64,000 bases of DNA from Pseudomonadales bacterium (GCA_020062665.1 JAGUVW010000040.1:62001-126000); one strand, 5' to 3'; positions 39,879 to 49,350 are shown, counted from the stretch's first letter. Notes: generated by a model from the letters alone, not told the origin. Translations and numbers: made by a program.

Positions 39879-40538
39879 GTGATCAAGATCTTCATAGTGG
39901 ATGACCATGATCTGGTGCGGACCGGAATTTCCCGGATGCTGGCGGATATCGCCGGTATCAAGGTCGTCGGGGAGGCCGCCAGTGGCGAAGATGCCTTGAA
40001 ACTGATTCGGGACGCGCGCCCGGACGTGGTGTTGATGGATGCCAAGATGCCCGGCATCGGTGGGCTTGAAGCCACCCGCAAGCTGTTGCGCCAGAATGCC
40101 GATGTGAAAGTGATTGCCGTGACCGCCTGCGGCGAAGAGCCGTTCCCGTCGCGCTTCCTGCAGGCCGGTGCATCCGGCTATCTCACCAAGGGCGCCGCGA
40201 TGGACGAAATGGTGAAGGCGATCCGTCTCGTTCACTCCGGCCAGCGCTACATCTCCCCCGATATCGCCCAGCAGCTGGCACTGAAACCATTTCGCCCCGA
40301 AGCGGAGGCGTCACCCTTCGATCAGCTGTCTGAGCGTGAGATGCAGATCGCGCTGATGATCGTGAACTGCCAGAAGGTGCAGGAGATTTCCGACAAGCTG
40401 TTTCTGAGCCCCAAGACGGTCAACAGTTACCGCTATCGCGTTTTCGAAAAGCTGGGTATCACCAGCGATGTGGAGCTGACCTTGCTGGCGGTTCGTCATG
40501 GTATGCTGGATGTGGAGTCGTTGCCCAACAGCCAGTAA
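39879..40538 (+). CDS. uvrY: UvrY/GacA response regulator
   Basis: The 219-residue product has a receiver domain with phosphoacceptor D53-54 region (DVVLMDAKMPG) and a LuxR-type helix-turn-helix (LSEREMQIALMIVNCQKVQE, LSPKTVNSYRYRVFEKLGI). In relatives it answers the GacS/BarA kinase and drives the small RNAs that control CsrA/RsmA. The start is GTG, with GGAG 6 bases upstream, giving the family N-terminus MIKIFIVDDHDLVRTG. It is followed by uvrC, the classic gacA-uvrC operon. Confidence 0.95.
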   Translation: MIKIFIVDDHDLVRTGISRMLADIAGIKVVGEAASGEDALKLIRDARPDVVLMDAKMPGIGGLEATRKLLRQNADVKVIAVTACGEEPFPSRFLQAGASGYLTKGAAMDEMVKAIRLVHSGQRYISPDIAQQLALKPFRPEAEASPFDQLSEREMQIALMIVNCQKVQEISDKLFLSPKTVNSYRYRVFEKLGITSDVELTLLAVRHGMLDVESLPNSQ

Positions 40539-40550
40539 TACAGGTGTCCC

Positions 40551-42365
40551 ATCGATATCGATGCCTTTCTGCAATCCCTGACCACGCACCCTGGTGTCTA
40601 CCGCATGTTGGACGCCCAGGGCGATGTGTTGTACGTGGGCAAGGCCCGCAACCTCAAGAATCGTGTCACGTCCTATTTTCGCGGCCGCCAGCACTCGGTG
40701 AAAACCCAGGCGCTGGTGCAGAAAATTGCGAACATCGAAGTCACCGTCACCCTCAGTGAAACCGAAGCGCTGTTGCTGGAACAGACGCTGATCAAGTCCC
40801 TCAAGCCGCCGTTCAATATTCTGCTGCGGGATGACAAGTCCTATCCCTACATCTATCTGTCGAAGCAGGACTATCCGCGCCTGGCCTATTACCGGGGTGC
40901 GAAGAATCTGCCGGGGCGTTTTTTCGGGCCCTTCCCCAGCGCGGTGGCAGTGCGGGAAACGCTGAATATTCTGCAGAAGATTTTCAAGGTGAGGCAGTGC
41001 GAGGACAGCTTTTATAAAAACCGTTCGCGGCCCTGCCTGCAGCATCAGATTGGCCGCTGCAAGGCGCCCTGCGTGGGGCTGGTGAGCGACAAAGAATACG
41101 CCGAGGATGTGCGTCACACGGTGATGTTCCTGGAAGGCAAGAATTCTGAAATTCATGCCGAGCTGAATCGCGCCATGCATACGGCAGCGGAGCAATTGCA
41201 GTTCGAGCAGGCGGCGGAGCTGCGGGATCAGCTGGCCGCGCTCACCCATGTGCAATCCCAGCAGTTTGTGGAGCACGAGAACGGCAACGCGGATGTGTTC
41301 GGCGTGGCGATCCAGTCGGGCATCGCCTGTGTCCAGATCATTTATGTGCGCGGCGGCCGGGTGCTGGGGAACAAGAGTTATTTCCCGTCGATGCAGGCGG
41401 AGGAAACGGTCGCGGAACTGCTGGAAGCCTTTGTGCCCCAGTATTACCTGGGCAACAAGGCGGGGCGGGATCTGCCGCAGCTGATCCTGGTGCCGGAACT
41501 GTTCGAGTCGGCCGACGCCCTCGCGCAGGTGTTGCAGCAGGAAGAGGGCAGGAAGGTTGCGGTGATGGCCAGTGTACGTGGCACTCGCGCCGGCTGGCAA
41601 CGTCTGGCCCAGACCAACGCCGAGCAATATCTGGCAAGCCATCTGGCCAATCGCGAGAACCTGTTCCAACGTTTCGAATCCCTGCGCGATGCGTTGAATC
41701 TGGATGAAATTCCTGGTCGGCTGGAATGTTTCGACATTTCCCACACCATGGGCGAAGGCACCGTGGCCAGTTGCGTGGTGTTCGAGCACAGCGGGCCGGT
41801 CAAATCGCAATACCGCCGCTTCAATATTGAAGGCATTCAGGCCGGCGACGATTACGCCGCCATGCAGCAGGCGCTCGAGCGGCGCTATACCCGGCTGAAA
41901 AAAGGCGAGGCCAAGCTGCCGGATGTACTGATCATCGACGGCGGCAAGGGCCAGATGAAGCAGGCGCTGCAAGTGCTGTCCGACCTGCAGATTCAGGGCG
42001 TGCTGGTGCTGGGCGTGGCGAAAGGGGAAACCCGCAAGCCGGGACTGGAAACGCTGTTCCTGGATGATTCCGGCAGCGGCTTCGCCCTGGAGCGGGACAA
42101 TCCCGGCCTGCATCTGATCCAGCATATCCGCGATGAGGCGCACCGGTTTGCCATTACCGGTCACCGGGCGCGGCGGGAGAAGAAGCGCAATACCTCGGTG
42201 CTGGAGGACATTCCCGGCATCGGGCCGAAGCGGCGGCGGGAGCTGCTCAGCCATTTCGGCGGGTTGCAGGGGCTGGCCAAGGCCAGTCAGGCGGAAATTG
42301 CACGGGTTCCCGGTATCAGCAAGAAAGTCGCCGAAGACATTTATGCGGCCCTACACAACGTTTAA
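40551..42365 (+). CDS. uvrC: UvrABC system protein C, with unresolved start codon
   Basis: The 604-residue nuclease subunit makes both incisions in nucleotide excision repair. It shows a GIY-YIG domain (GVYRM then [14 protein letters not shown]), a Cys-rich segment [15 protein letters not shown], a UVR motif (~200-235), an RNase H-like endonuclease domain ([13 protein letters not shown]), and a tandem HhH ([13 protein letters not shown]). The first in-frame ATG (40605) would delete the GIY part. Upstream there is only ATC (40551) in frame before a stop, while a GTG at 40544 is one base out of frame across a CCC run. The start given here is the ATC. Confidence 0.9.
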   Translation: MDIDAFLQSLTTHPGVYRMLDAQGDVLYVGKARNLKNRVTSYFRGRQHSVKTQALVQKIANIEVTVTLSETEALLLEQTLIKSLKPPFNILLRDDKSYPYIYLSKQDYPRLAYYRGAKNLPGRFFGPFPSAVAVRETLNILQKIFKVRQCEDSFYKNRSRPCLQHQIGRCKAPCVGLVSDKEYAEDVRHTVMFLEGKNSEIHAELNRAMHTAAEQLQFEQAAELRDQLAALTHVQSQQFVEHENGNADVFGVAIQSGIACVQIIYVRGGRVLGNKSYFPSMQAEETVAELLEAFVPQYYLGNKAGRDLPQLILVPELFESADALAQVLQQEEGRKVAVMASVRGTRAGWQRLAQTNAEQYLASHLANRENLFQRFESLRDALNLDEIPGRLECFDISHTMGEGTVASCVVFEHSGPVKSQYRRFNIEGIQAGDDYAAMQQALERRYTRLKKGEAKLPDVLIIDGGKGQMKQALQVLSDLQIQGVLVLGVAKGETRKPGLETLFLDDSGSGFALERDNPGLHLIQHIRDEAHRFAITGHRARREKKRNTSVLEDIPGIGPKRRRELLSHFGGLQGLAKASQAEIARVPGISKKVAEDIYAALHNV

Positions 42366-42401
42366 ACTGTGCGCTGACTTTACAGACAGAGACAGTGCTT
42401 C

Positions 42402-42980
42402 ATGCAGGACACGGCGACGCGCCCGGCCCATCTGACCATCCCCAACATCCTCACGTGGTCCCGGATCATCATGATTCCGGTGTTTGTGCTGGTTTATTAC
42501 CTGGATTACCGCTGGAGCGGCTTCGTGGCGGCGGTCATCTTCGCTGCGGCGGGCGTCACGGATTGGATCGACGGCTATCTGGCGCGCAAATGGGGGCAGA
42601 TGACCAAGCTGGGCGCCTTTCTCGATCCGGTGGCGGACAAACTGATGGTGGCCACGGCGCTGGTGGTGCTGGTGGAGGAGCACGGCAATTTCTGGCTGTC
42701 GGTGCCGGCCGCCGTGATCATCGGCCGCGAAATCACGATTTCTGCTTTGCGGGAATGGATGGCGGAGCTGGGCAAGCGGGCCAGTGTGGCGGTGTCGTTT
42801 GTCGGCAAAGTAAAAACCACGTTCCAGATGATTGCGATTACCGGCCTGATTGCGAATCCCCCGGATATGGAAAACTGGGTGGTGTGGCTGGCCTATCTGT
42901 TGCTGTACGTCGCCACGGGGCTGACATTGTGGTCGATGCTGGTGTATCTGAAAGCCGCCTGGCCGGCATTGCGTGACTAA
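42402..42980 (+). CDS. pgsA: CDP-diacylglycerol-glycerol-3-phosphate phosphatidyltransferase PgsA
   Basis: The 192-residue inner-membrane enzyme makes phosphatidylglycerol phosphate. The CDP-alcohol phosphotransferase motif DGx2ARx8Gx3Dx3D is seen as DGYLARKWGQMTKLGAFLDP then VAD (residues ~58-80). Several membrane helices flank it. It follows uvrC by 36 bases and precedes tRNA-Gly, as in E. coli. Confidence 0.97.
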   Translation: MQDTATRPAHLTIPNILTWSRIIMIPVFVLVYYLDYRWSGFVAAVIFAAAGVTDWIDGYLARKWGQMTKLGAFLDPVADKLMVATALVVLVEEHGNFWLSVPAAVIIGREITISALREWMAELGKRASVAVSFVGKVKTTFQMIAITGLIANPPDMENWVVWLAYLLLYVATGLTLWSMLVYLKAAWPALRD

Positions 42981-43085
42981 CTTCAATGGCATCAATGCGT
43001 TGAAAACAAAACGTCTTCAAATGGTTGACTGGGAAGGCGTTGTGGGTAGAATAGGCATCCCACGAAGCACTGGCTTCTGGTTAAA

Positions 43086-43161
43086 GCGGGTATAGCTCAG
43101 TTGGTAGAGCGCGACCTTGCCAAGGTCGAGGTCACGAGTTCGAGCCTCGTTACCCGCTCCA
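43086..43161 (+). tRNA. tRNA-Gly(GCC)
   Basis: A 76-base tRNA with acceptor GCGGGTA/TACCCGC, anticodon stem CGACC/GGTCG, loop TTGCCAA (anticodon GCC), T-loop TTCGAGC, and encoded CCA. Confidence 0.97.
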
Positions 43162-43208
43162 AATTCCGAAAGGATTTTCCTCCAACATCTCCTTTCACAG
43201 CAGTTCTC

Positions 43209-43282
43209 GGCGCGATAGCAAAGCGGTTATGCCACGGATTGCAAATCCGTTGAGGCCGGTTCGACTCCGGCTCGCGCCTCCA
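43209..43282 (+). tRNA. tRNA-Cys(GCA)
   Basis: A 74-base tRNA with acceptor GGCGCGA/TCGCGCC, anticodon GCA in ATTGCAAAT, T-loop TTCGACT, and encoded CCA. It lies 47 bases after tRNA-Gly, as expected for a glyW-cysT-type transcript. Confidence 0.97.
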
Positions 43283-43360
43283 TCTTCTCCCTTCTCATTC
43301 CAGCAAAACGTACATCACCAGATTTTCAATGACCGGCTTCGCAGTTACTCCGCAGCGCTT

Positions 43361-43822
43361 TCACGCAGCCGATCTGTTCCAGGTTGTTTCGGCCCGCTGT
43401 TGCAGCGCGTAGGCCACGCCGTTGAAGCCGTTCAGGATGTCGGTGCCAAACAGCCCGGTCACTACGGGTGTTAGCAGGCCGGAAAAGGCGTCCCAGGTTT
43501 GATAGCGGCAACTGTTCGGACCGGTGGCGGTGAGCAATTGCGTGCGCTCGGCTTTCAGCAGAACGTTGCAGCCCAGCTTCATACCCCAGGCAAGGCGTTC
43601 CGGCTTGTCCACCGCAGTCACCGTCTCCACCTGCAGGCGGTCGCCGCGAATCGGCATTCGCACATGCAGATCCACCGGATCGCCCACCACCAGACTCGTG
43701 TCCACTTGGTGCGTGAACGGGTTCCATTCACTGTAGCGGGCAGTGTCCACCAGAATCGACCACACCCAATCCCGCGGCGCCCGGATGTCGACGATGTCGG
43801 AATAAATAGTGTGCTTGAGCAT
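43361..43822 (-). CDS. SRPBCC-family (polyketide cyclase/START-like) protein
   Basis: The 153-residue product fits the SRPBCC ligand-binding fold: IVDIRAPRDWVWSILVDTAR and YSEWNPFTHQVD near the N-terminus, and a long C-terminal helix (FNGVAYALQQRAE). Such proteins bind hydrophobic ligands. AGGAG lies 6 bases before the ATG. It is the last gene of the leftward sulfotransferase set and lies 9 bases after the dehydrogenase gene. Confidence 0.85.
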   Translation of the reverse strand: MLKHTIYSDIVDIRAPRDWVWSILVDTARYSEWNPFTHQVDTSLVVGDPVDLHVRMPIRGDRLQVETVTAVDKPERLAWGMKLGCNVLLKAERTQLLTATGPNSCRYQTWDAFSGLLTPVVTGLFGTDILNGFNGVAYALQQRAETTWNRSAA

Positions 43823-43831
43823 GGCGAACTC

Positions 43832-44845
43832 CTAGCGATAAGCGTCGATAAGTTGCTGGCTGTGTTGCCACAGCTGGGTGCCGTTGCTGGGATCACGAGC
43901 CAGTGGCGACATGGCTTTTTCCCGCATCATGTGCAGATAGGCGCCAGTGCGCTTTCCCATCTCGGGAGCGCAGGCGAGGTAAATCACCGGCTCGGCGGCC
44001 TGCTCTGGCGAGCGGAACAACAGCTTCATGATGGGGCCGAGGATCGGCTTGATGTAGGCGGGGGATTCACGCGCGATATTCGATGCGATGGGGCCGGGGC
44101 AGAGCGCGTGTACGGCGATGCGAATATCATTTTCCGGGTTGAGCCGTCGCGACAATTCCGTGGCGAACGTGCACAGATGCAGCTTGGTCTTGCCGTAATG
44201 TTTCATGCCATCGCGCATGCCGTAGTTTTCGAACGCGGCGAAGCGGGAGAAGTCGATGGGGTCTGACGACTGGTGCGCTTCTGATGCCACAAAAATCACG
44301 CGGGGTGCCGGATGGTCTTCATCGGCGGGCTGAATCACGCCGTCGCTGAGCCAGCGCTCCAGCAGAATCCGGTTCGCCAGAAAATGCACGGCGAACATCA
44401 GCTCGAAGCCCTGGGGCGAGCGCCGCGCCTGCAGTGGCATCAAACCGGCATTCATCACTGCGATGTCGATCTTGATCTTGCGATCGCGCAAACTGTCGCA
44501 GAGCTTGTGCACCGACGTGGTGTCCGCCAGATCCACTTTCAGCATCTCCACATTGGGATTGCCTGACAGCTTTTTCACTTCCTCACCCGCTTCGGGAATG
44601 CCGCTGCGGCACGCCATGATGATGCGACCACCCCGCTGCGCCAATTGCACCGCAATCGCTTTGCCCAGGCCGCTGTTGGCACCGGTGATCAGGCAGGTTT
44701 TGCCGTCGATGCGCGCGTTGGGATCGAGCGGGCCGATCACTCCCTTGTTGCTGAAACGGTCATAGATCGCGGTGACCACCGCGCTGACAATGCCTTTGTG
44801 GCCTACCGCATTGGCGCCACTCTCCAAATTATTTTTGTTATTCAT
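43832..44845 (-). CDS. Short-chain dehydrogenase/reductase
   Basis: The 337-residue product has the Rossmann motif TGANSGLG (54-61), the NAG motif (IAVMNAGLMPL), a catalytic serine region (VIFVASEAHQ) and YxxxK as HYGKTKL. A long N-terminal extension precedes the fold, and the C-terminus resembles retinol-dehydrogenase-like SDRs. The ATG at 44845 is used; one at 44857 is also possible. It overlaps the upstream sulfotransferase gene by 8 bases, so the two are probably coupled. The substrate is unknown. Confidence 0.9.
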   Translation of the reverse strand: MNNKNNLESGANAVGHKGIVSAVVTAIYDRFSNKGVIGPLDPNARIDGKTCLITGANSGLGKAIAVQLAQRGGRIIMACRSGIPEAGEEVKKLSGNPNVEMLKVDLADTTSVHKLCDSLRDRKIKIDIAVMNAGLMPLQARRSPQGFELMFAVHFLANRILLERWLSDGVIQPADEDHPAPRVIFVASEAHQSSDPIDFSRFAAFENYGMRDGMKHYGKTKLHLCTFATELSRRLNPENDIRIAVHALCPGPIASNIARESPAYIKPILGPIMKLLFRSPEQAAEPVIYLACAPEMGKRTGAYLHMMREKAMSPLARDPSNGTQLWQHSQQLIDAYR

Positions 44846-46109
44846 GGGGAATTCCATATTGCTGGCGATAGTAGCCGTAAGTGCGTTCGATATCCGCCGG
44901 TGTCAGGTTGAAATCGGCGAGGTTGTAGCGGTGCTTTCCGTAGCGGTTTTGCACATCCTTTTTGCTCACATCGATCACCGCCTGGCGGGTTTTGTTCGTG
45001 AAAGGAATGCCGGCGAATTGGTAAATGCGCTCGATCTCCTGCAGAGGGTTCTGCACCAGATCGTAGTAGGACACATCGATGAATCGCGCGTCGCCGAATT
45101 CTTCTCGCACGGCAATGGAGCGACGCATCAGGCGATCCACCTTGCGTACCCAGTGTTGCGCCACTTCCACCGGGTCCACATTGTCGCTGAACACACCGCG
45201 CCCGTGGGACACCATGCTGCAGAACGAGCCGGTGGTCTTCTGCGGATCGCGGTGGGTCTGCACAATGACAGCTTCCGGGAACACCTTCAGAATGGTGTCG
45301 AGGAATTCCATGTGGTGGGGCGTTTTCAGCACCCAGTTTTTCGCCGGTCGCTGCCACATGAGAATTTTCAGCAGCAGACGCAGGTATTCGTAGGCGCGGG
45401 TGTGATCCTGCTGTTCCAGCCAGGCGGCGTAGGAGGGTACATGCAAGGTAGCTTCTGGCGACTGGCTCATGAAGGACAGATCCAGCAGCAGGATGTCTTC
45501 TTCCGGCGCGTTGTGTTCCACCGGGTGAATGGCGAAAAATTCCGGCGCCAGATAGGCAAGCCCTTTTTCCGCTGTGCGAGCTTGAGCGATCCGCGGTTCG
45601 GGATTGCCGGGTTTTTCATTCGGCAAGGGCAGGGGGTTGAGCGCTTCCCAGGACAGCAGTGCCCGCATGTCGGGATCCGCGGCCAGCAGGCGATGCAGCG
45701 TAGTGGTGCCTGTGCGCTGCAGGCCGGCGATGACGATGATTTTTCCCAGATCCACATCGTGAATTTCGGGATGCAGTTTCAATAACGCCTGCACCCGCAG
45801 GCGAACGCAGAGGGCACTTTCCAGACGGGATTTCTGGATCAGCTTTCCCAGTGGGGTAAGGTTGGCTTCGGAATTGATGGCGTCCACCAGCACCGACAAA
45901 GGCTGTAAAAACCATTCGTCGCCGAAATCACTCAGTCCCGTTTTCTTGCGCGCGGCCTGCACCAGCTTGGCAACGGACAGATCGGGCAGTGCGCCCAATT
46001 TTTCCAGCATTCTGCCGGCGCCGTTGAACGCGGCAATCGGTAGCGGGCGATAGGGTTTCCGGTAATTGTTCGATGTTTCGAGCATCTTTTTTGTCATGGT
46101 GTTGCTCAC
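44838..46109 (-). CDS. PAPS-dependent sulfotransferase family protein
   Basis: The 423-residue product has the 5'-phosphosulfate loop IAGLQRTGTTTLHRLL (residues ~127-142) and the 3'-phosphate-binding segment VQTHRDPQKTTGSFCSM, both typical of Sulfotransfer_3-type enzymes that move sulfate from PAPS to an alcohol or sugar. The start is GTG at 46109 or ATG at 46097. It lies just after the DUF1214 gene. The PAPS-making kinase gene cysC is two genes upstream in the same direction, which supports the assignment. Confidence 0.9.
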   Translation of the reverse strand: MSNTMTKKMLETSNNYRKPYRPLPIAAFNGAGRMLEKLGALPDLSVAKLVQAARKKTGLSDFGDEWFLQPLSVLVDAINSEANLTPLGKLIQKSRLESALCVRLRVQALLKLHPEIHDVDLGKIIVIAGLQRTGTTTLHRLLAADPDMRALLSWEALNPLPLPNEKPGNPEPRIAQARTAEKGLAYLAPEFFAIHPVEHNAPEEDILLLDLSFMSQSPEATLHVPSYAAWLEQQDHTRAYEYLRLLLKILMWQRPAKNWVLKTPHHMEFLDTILKVFPEAVIVQTHRDPQKTTGSFCSMVSHGRGVFSDNVDPVEVAQHWVRKVDRLMRRSIAVREEFGDARFIDVSYYDLVQNPLQEIERIYQFAGIPFTNKTRQAVIDVSKKDVQNRYGKHRYNLADFNLTPADIERTYGYYRQQYGIPHE

Positions 46110-46110
46110 G

Positions 46111-47337
46111 TCATGCAGGCGTCGTTGATATGGATGGTGCGTTTGCAGCAGAGGGTTCCGTCAGCCGCTTCAGTTCCTGCACCTTCACCACTCGTGTGCG
46201 CGGTTGCGGATGATCCTGCGCGCGAATCCAGCGGAAACACATGGTGCCGCTGCTGTGTCCCACCGTATTGATCCAGTTGGGCAGGCCGGGATTCTGATGG
46301 GCGACGATGATGCGCACTGATCCGTCGGGCTCGTAGTGGGCCAGATGCTTGTTGGTGTGAATGGTGAAGTAGCGGTAGTCAAGGGACTCCATCCAGTAAT
46401 TGTTGAGCTGGAAATTCCAGTGCTCGCACACCGGCGGCATGGCCTCGATCACCAGCGCTTCATCCGGTGCCAGCGCCCAGTGGCTGTGGTAATAACGGAT
46501 GTTGGGATCGCCACCGGCCTTGTTGGAAACCTCGGGATCAAACAGCGGCAGTTCATTGCTGTGTTTCTGGAAATCCCGCGCCCACTTGGCAAATAACAGT
46601 GACGCGCCTGCGACCAGTGTGCTGGCGGATTTCAATCCTTCATCCAGCCGCTGCGGCGTGATGGCGGAAGGCTCGTTGCCGCCATCGACGCGCTCGATAA
46701 CCAGATCCGCCGGTTGTTCGTTCGCACGATCGAGAAACGTCTGGCGCACAATCAGCGTGCCGGTTTCTTCCGTCATCGGCAGCCAGTTTTTTGTTTGCGG
46801 CTTGCTGCTGAGAATCAGCTCGAACGAACCATCTGCATTCATTTCCAATTGCGAGGCTTCAATATAGCCGGTGGGAGGCAGCCCGCCACCCTGGCCGTAA
46901 TGGCCGATGTGCGTGCCGAACCCCAGATACTTGACCGTGTTGCGCTGGCCGCGAATACGATAGTCACAACGGCCATCCAGCCGCGCAGTCATATAAAAGT
47001 TGTCGGGATTGTCGGCGCCCATTTTTACGGTTTCGTGCACTACACGATGCAGCACTGGCGCTTGAGGATCGGCATACTCGATAAAGGCTTCCAGTCCGGC
47101 ACGCGCCAGGCGCGTCAGATAGCGATAGCCTTCCGCTTGATTGAAGGGATCGGTGGGGGCGCCGGGAAACGTCAGGCTGGCGCCGGCGGCTTTGAGCGTG
47201 TCGCAAAACTCGTCCCAGGACTGGCCTGACACCACGCGCTGTTCTGCGTGGGACGCTGGCGTCTTCCCCCGTAGCTTCAACCACCATAGTGAAAAGCGAC
47301 GAAAAACAGCCAGCAGCTTGATCAGCAAATTTCTCAT
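46111..47337 (-). CDS. DUF1214-domain protein
   Basis: The 408-residue product has the DUF1214 C-terminal domain (YYHSHWALAPDEALVIEAMP, CEHWNFQLNNYWMESLDYRY, then a VAHQNPGLPNWI segment). The N-terminus is a basic/hydrophobic segment (LLIKLLAVFRRFSLWWLKLR) that may anchor it to the membrane. DUF1214 proteins are widespread and have no established role. It lies between cysC and the sulfotransferase gene. Confidence 0.85.
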   Translation of the reverse strand: MRNLLIKLLAVFRRFSLWWLKLRGKTPASHAEQRVVSGQSWDEFCDTLKAAGASLTFPGAPTDPFNQAEGYRYLTRLARAGLEAFIEYADPQAPVLHRVVHETVKMGADNPDNFYMTARLDGRCDYRIRGQRNTVKYLGFGTHIGHYGQGGGLPPTGYIEASQLEMNADGSFELILSSKPQTKNWLPMTEETGTLIVRQTFLDRANEQPADLVIERVDGGNEPSAITPQRLDEGLKSASTLVAGASLLFAKWARDFQKHSNELPLFDPEVSNKAGGDPNIRYYHSHWALAPDEALVIEAMPPVCEHWNFQLNNYWMESLDYRYFTIHTNKHLAHYEPDGSVRIIVAHQNPGLPNWINTVGHSSGTMCFRWIRAQDHPQPRTRVVKVQELKRLTEPSAANAPSISTTPA

Positions 47338-47352
47338 GAATATGTTCCGATA

Positions 47353-47985
47353 TCAGGCAGACTGCTGGAGCGCACCGAGTAACCCGGCAGATTTCATGTG
47401 CGCCAGAATGACGTCCACCTCCTGCTGCAGGGTCAGGTGATCGGAGCGCAGATGGATTTCCGGCCGCGTGGGCGCTTCGTAAGGATCGTCGATGCCGGTA
47501 AAGTTCTTGATCTCGCCGGCACGGGCTTTCTTGTACAGGCCCTTGGGATCGCGGCGCTCAGCTTCTGCCAATTCACAGTCGACAAAAATCTCCAGAAACG
47601 GAAAACCCGCATCAATGTGCAGTTGGCGCACCAGTTCTCGATCTGCGCTGTACGGACTGATAAAGCTGGACAGTACGATCAAACCTGCGTCCACGAACAG
47701 CTTGGATACTTCGCCCACACGGCGGATGTTTTCGGCACGGTCGGCGGCGGAAAAGCCCAGGTTGCGATTGATGCCGAGGCGGATGTTGTCGCCATCGAGC
47801 CGGTAGCAGAGCTTGCCCATATCGGCGAGGCACGCTTCCAATGCCACCGCAATGGTGCTCTTGCCACTGCCGGACAGACCGGTAAACCAGAGGGTGGCGC
47901 CGGTTTGCTGCAGAATGCGGGAACGGGTGGTGCGATCGATCTGGCCGTGATGCCAGTGGACGTTGGTGGCGATCTGAGTCGTCAT
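47353..47985 (-). CDS. cysC: Adenylylsulfate kinase CysC
   Basis: The 210-residue kinase phosphorylates APS to PAPS. Walker A is GLSGSGKST (36-44). The family segments RLDGDNIRLGINRNLGFS and DPKGLYKKARAGEIKNFTGI are intact. The ATG at 47985 was chosen because it gives the family N-terminus (ATNVHWHHGQIDRTTR). It is the first gene of the leftward set and probably feeds PAPS to the sulfotransferase. ATP sulfurylase (cysDN) is not in the window. Confidence 0.95.
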   Translation of the reverse strand: MTTQIATNVHWHHGQIDRTTRSRILQQTGATLWFTGLSGSGKSTIAVALEACLADMGKLCYRLDGDNIRLGINRNLGFSAADRAENIRRVGEVSKLFVDAGLIVLSSFISPYSADRELVRQLHIDAGFPFLEIFVDCELAEAERRDPKGLYKKARAGEIKNFTGIDDPYEAPTRPEIHLRSDHLTLQQEVDVILAHMKSAGLLGALQQSA

Positions 47986-48096
47986 GGTGCGCCTCGCGGA
48001 ATAATTTTGTTGTTTTTGACTATCCATCATTAGGCTGTAAGTTGAATTTATTCCCCGTAAATCGATTTTGCAAGTGTTTTGCGAAAATATATGCCC

Positions 48097-48119
48097 TATA
48101 ATACCTATCATTCGTTAGG
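48097..48119 (+). promoter_or_regulatory. tetR promoter -10 with possible operator
   Basis: TATAAT at 48097-48102 is followed at once by CCTATC (48104-48109) and GTTAGG (48114-48119), which are inverted half-sites (5 of 6 bases) 4 bases apart. The place and symmetry suit an autoregulatory TetR site in the cysC-tetR divergent region. No good -35 is seen. Confidence 0.4.
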
Positions 48120-48138
48120 GTTGTGGGAGAGCAGCAAG

Positions 48139-48759
48139 ATGACGGGCGATGCAGTAAAAACACAGATCGATTCGACGCTGGAACGGATTCTCGACGCAGG
48201 GGAAGTGTTGTTTGCGGAGTATGGTTACGAAGGCACAACCCTGCGCCAGATCGCCCAGCGTGTCGGCATCAAGGAGCCCAGTATTTACGCGCACTTTGCC
48301 GGCAAGGAGGCGATATATGGTGCTGTCATCGATCGCGCTCTGCAGCCTTTTCATGCAGAAATGGAAAGCTGGATCAAGACAGAAATGACGTTGCGGGATC
48401 TGCTGGTGATTCCCCGCAAGCTGCTGGCGTTGCATTCACGCCATCCCTACGCCGCGCGCATCATGCACCGGGAGTTCTGCAATCCGGTCGACCGCATCAG
48501 CCCGAAGGTGATGGTCTGGCTCAACCAGATCGCCCTGCAAAGCCAGGTGTTCATGTCGGAGCTGCAGGAACCGGGGCAGCAGCCACTGGATCAGGCGCGC
48601 GTGGTCACCCACATTGTGACGCTCACCAACATTACCCTGGGCTTTTTTTCCACCCAGGGCATGCAGGCAAATCTGCTGAAGGATCAATACGATGAAGAAC
48701 GAATGTTCGAGGAATACGTGAACATTCTGACCCGCATTTTTCGCGGACTGCTGTTCTGA
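48139..48759 (+). CDS. TetR-family transcriptional regulator
   Basis: The 206-residue product has an N-terminal TetR helix-turn-helix (ILDAGEVLFAEYGYEGTTLR, QIAQRVGIKEPSIYAHFAGK at residues ~15-55) and a helical ligand-binding domain. The ATG at 48139 has GGAGA upstream. It is divergent from cysC, so it probably controls the sulfation set. The ligand is unknown. Its stop touches the end of the convergent gene. Confidence 0.92.
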   Translation: MTGDAVKTQIDSTLERILDAGEVLFAEYGYEGTTLRQIAQRVGIKEPSIYAHFAGKEAIYGAVIDRALQPFHAEMESWIKTEMTLRDLLVIPRKLLALHSRHPYAARIMHREFCNPVDRISPKVMVWLNQIALQSQVFMSELQEPGQQPLDQARVVTHIVTLTNITLGFFSTQGMQANLLKDQYDEERMFEEYVNILTRIFRGLLF

Positions 48760-49350
48760 TCAGCCTTTGATGACGGTGCGTTTTTCCTTGAAAGCTTCCA
48801 CGTGTTCGCGGATTGAACGCTCCATCTCGCTCAGGTCGTCCTTGGGGTTCAGTACTTTCTCCCCGTCCTTGGGGGACATGCCTTTATAGATATAGACGCT
48901 TTCCAGCATCATCTTGCGCACGGGTGAGTGCTTGTCCAGGCCCCGCTCCTTGCAAATGATGTCCACCGACAGCGCGAATGCCTTGTCATAGCCGTGACGA
49001 TCGATGGAAATGGTGCGAAAACGCGGCTTGGAAAGCTCTTCGGAATTGACCCGGATTTCAAACACATGGGCCGGTTTGCGGCCTTCCCGGTGGCGCACGC
49101 GCTCCTTCAGCCCCACGATGCGACCGTCCGGGTGAATCAGGCGCTCGATCGAAAGATCCTTGCGCATGAAGTGGGCGCGCTGACGCTGGGCCAGCTCCAC
49201 ATCCTTGGCCTGGGCTTCTTCGAGGGTTTCGAGCAGTTCTTCTTCCGTCAGGAACCGCCCGTTCTTCTTGAGCGGGTAGTACACCTGATATTCCTTGCTG
49301 TTCCATGCACGGTAGACGCGAATGTAGTCTTCACTGACCGATATAGCCAT
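48760..49350 (-). CDS. Conserved hypothetical protein, family not recognised
   Basis: The 196-residue product is highly charged (many Glu, Lys and Arg), with no signal peptide or membrane span. Visible segments are WNSKEYQVYYPLKKNGRFLT and a long C-terminal helical region ending in EHVEAFKEKRTVIKG. It is convergent with tetR with no gap, and 161 bases from tRNA-Leu. Nothing links it to the sulfation genes except position. Confidence 0.75.
   Translation of the reverse strand: MAISVSEDYIRVYRAWNSKEYQVYYPLKKNGRFLTEEELLETLEEAQAKDVELAQRQRAHFMRKDLSIERLIHPDGRIVGLKERVRHREGRKPAHVFEIRVNSEELSKPRFRTISIDRHGYDKAFALSVDIICKERGLDKHSPVRKMMLESVYIYKGMSPKDGEKVLNPKDDLSEMERSIREHVEAFKEKRTVIKG

Noticed and set aside
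40544-40759. 71-codon frame starting at the GTG at 40544
   Set aside because: It is one base out of frame with uvrC and shows no protein pattern; the GTG itself matters only for the uvrC start question.
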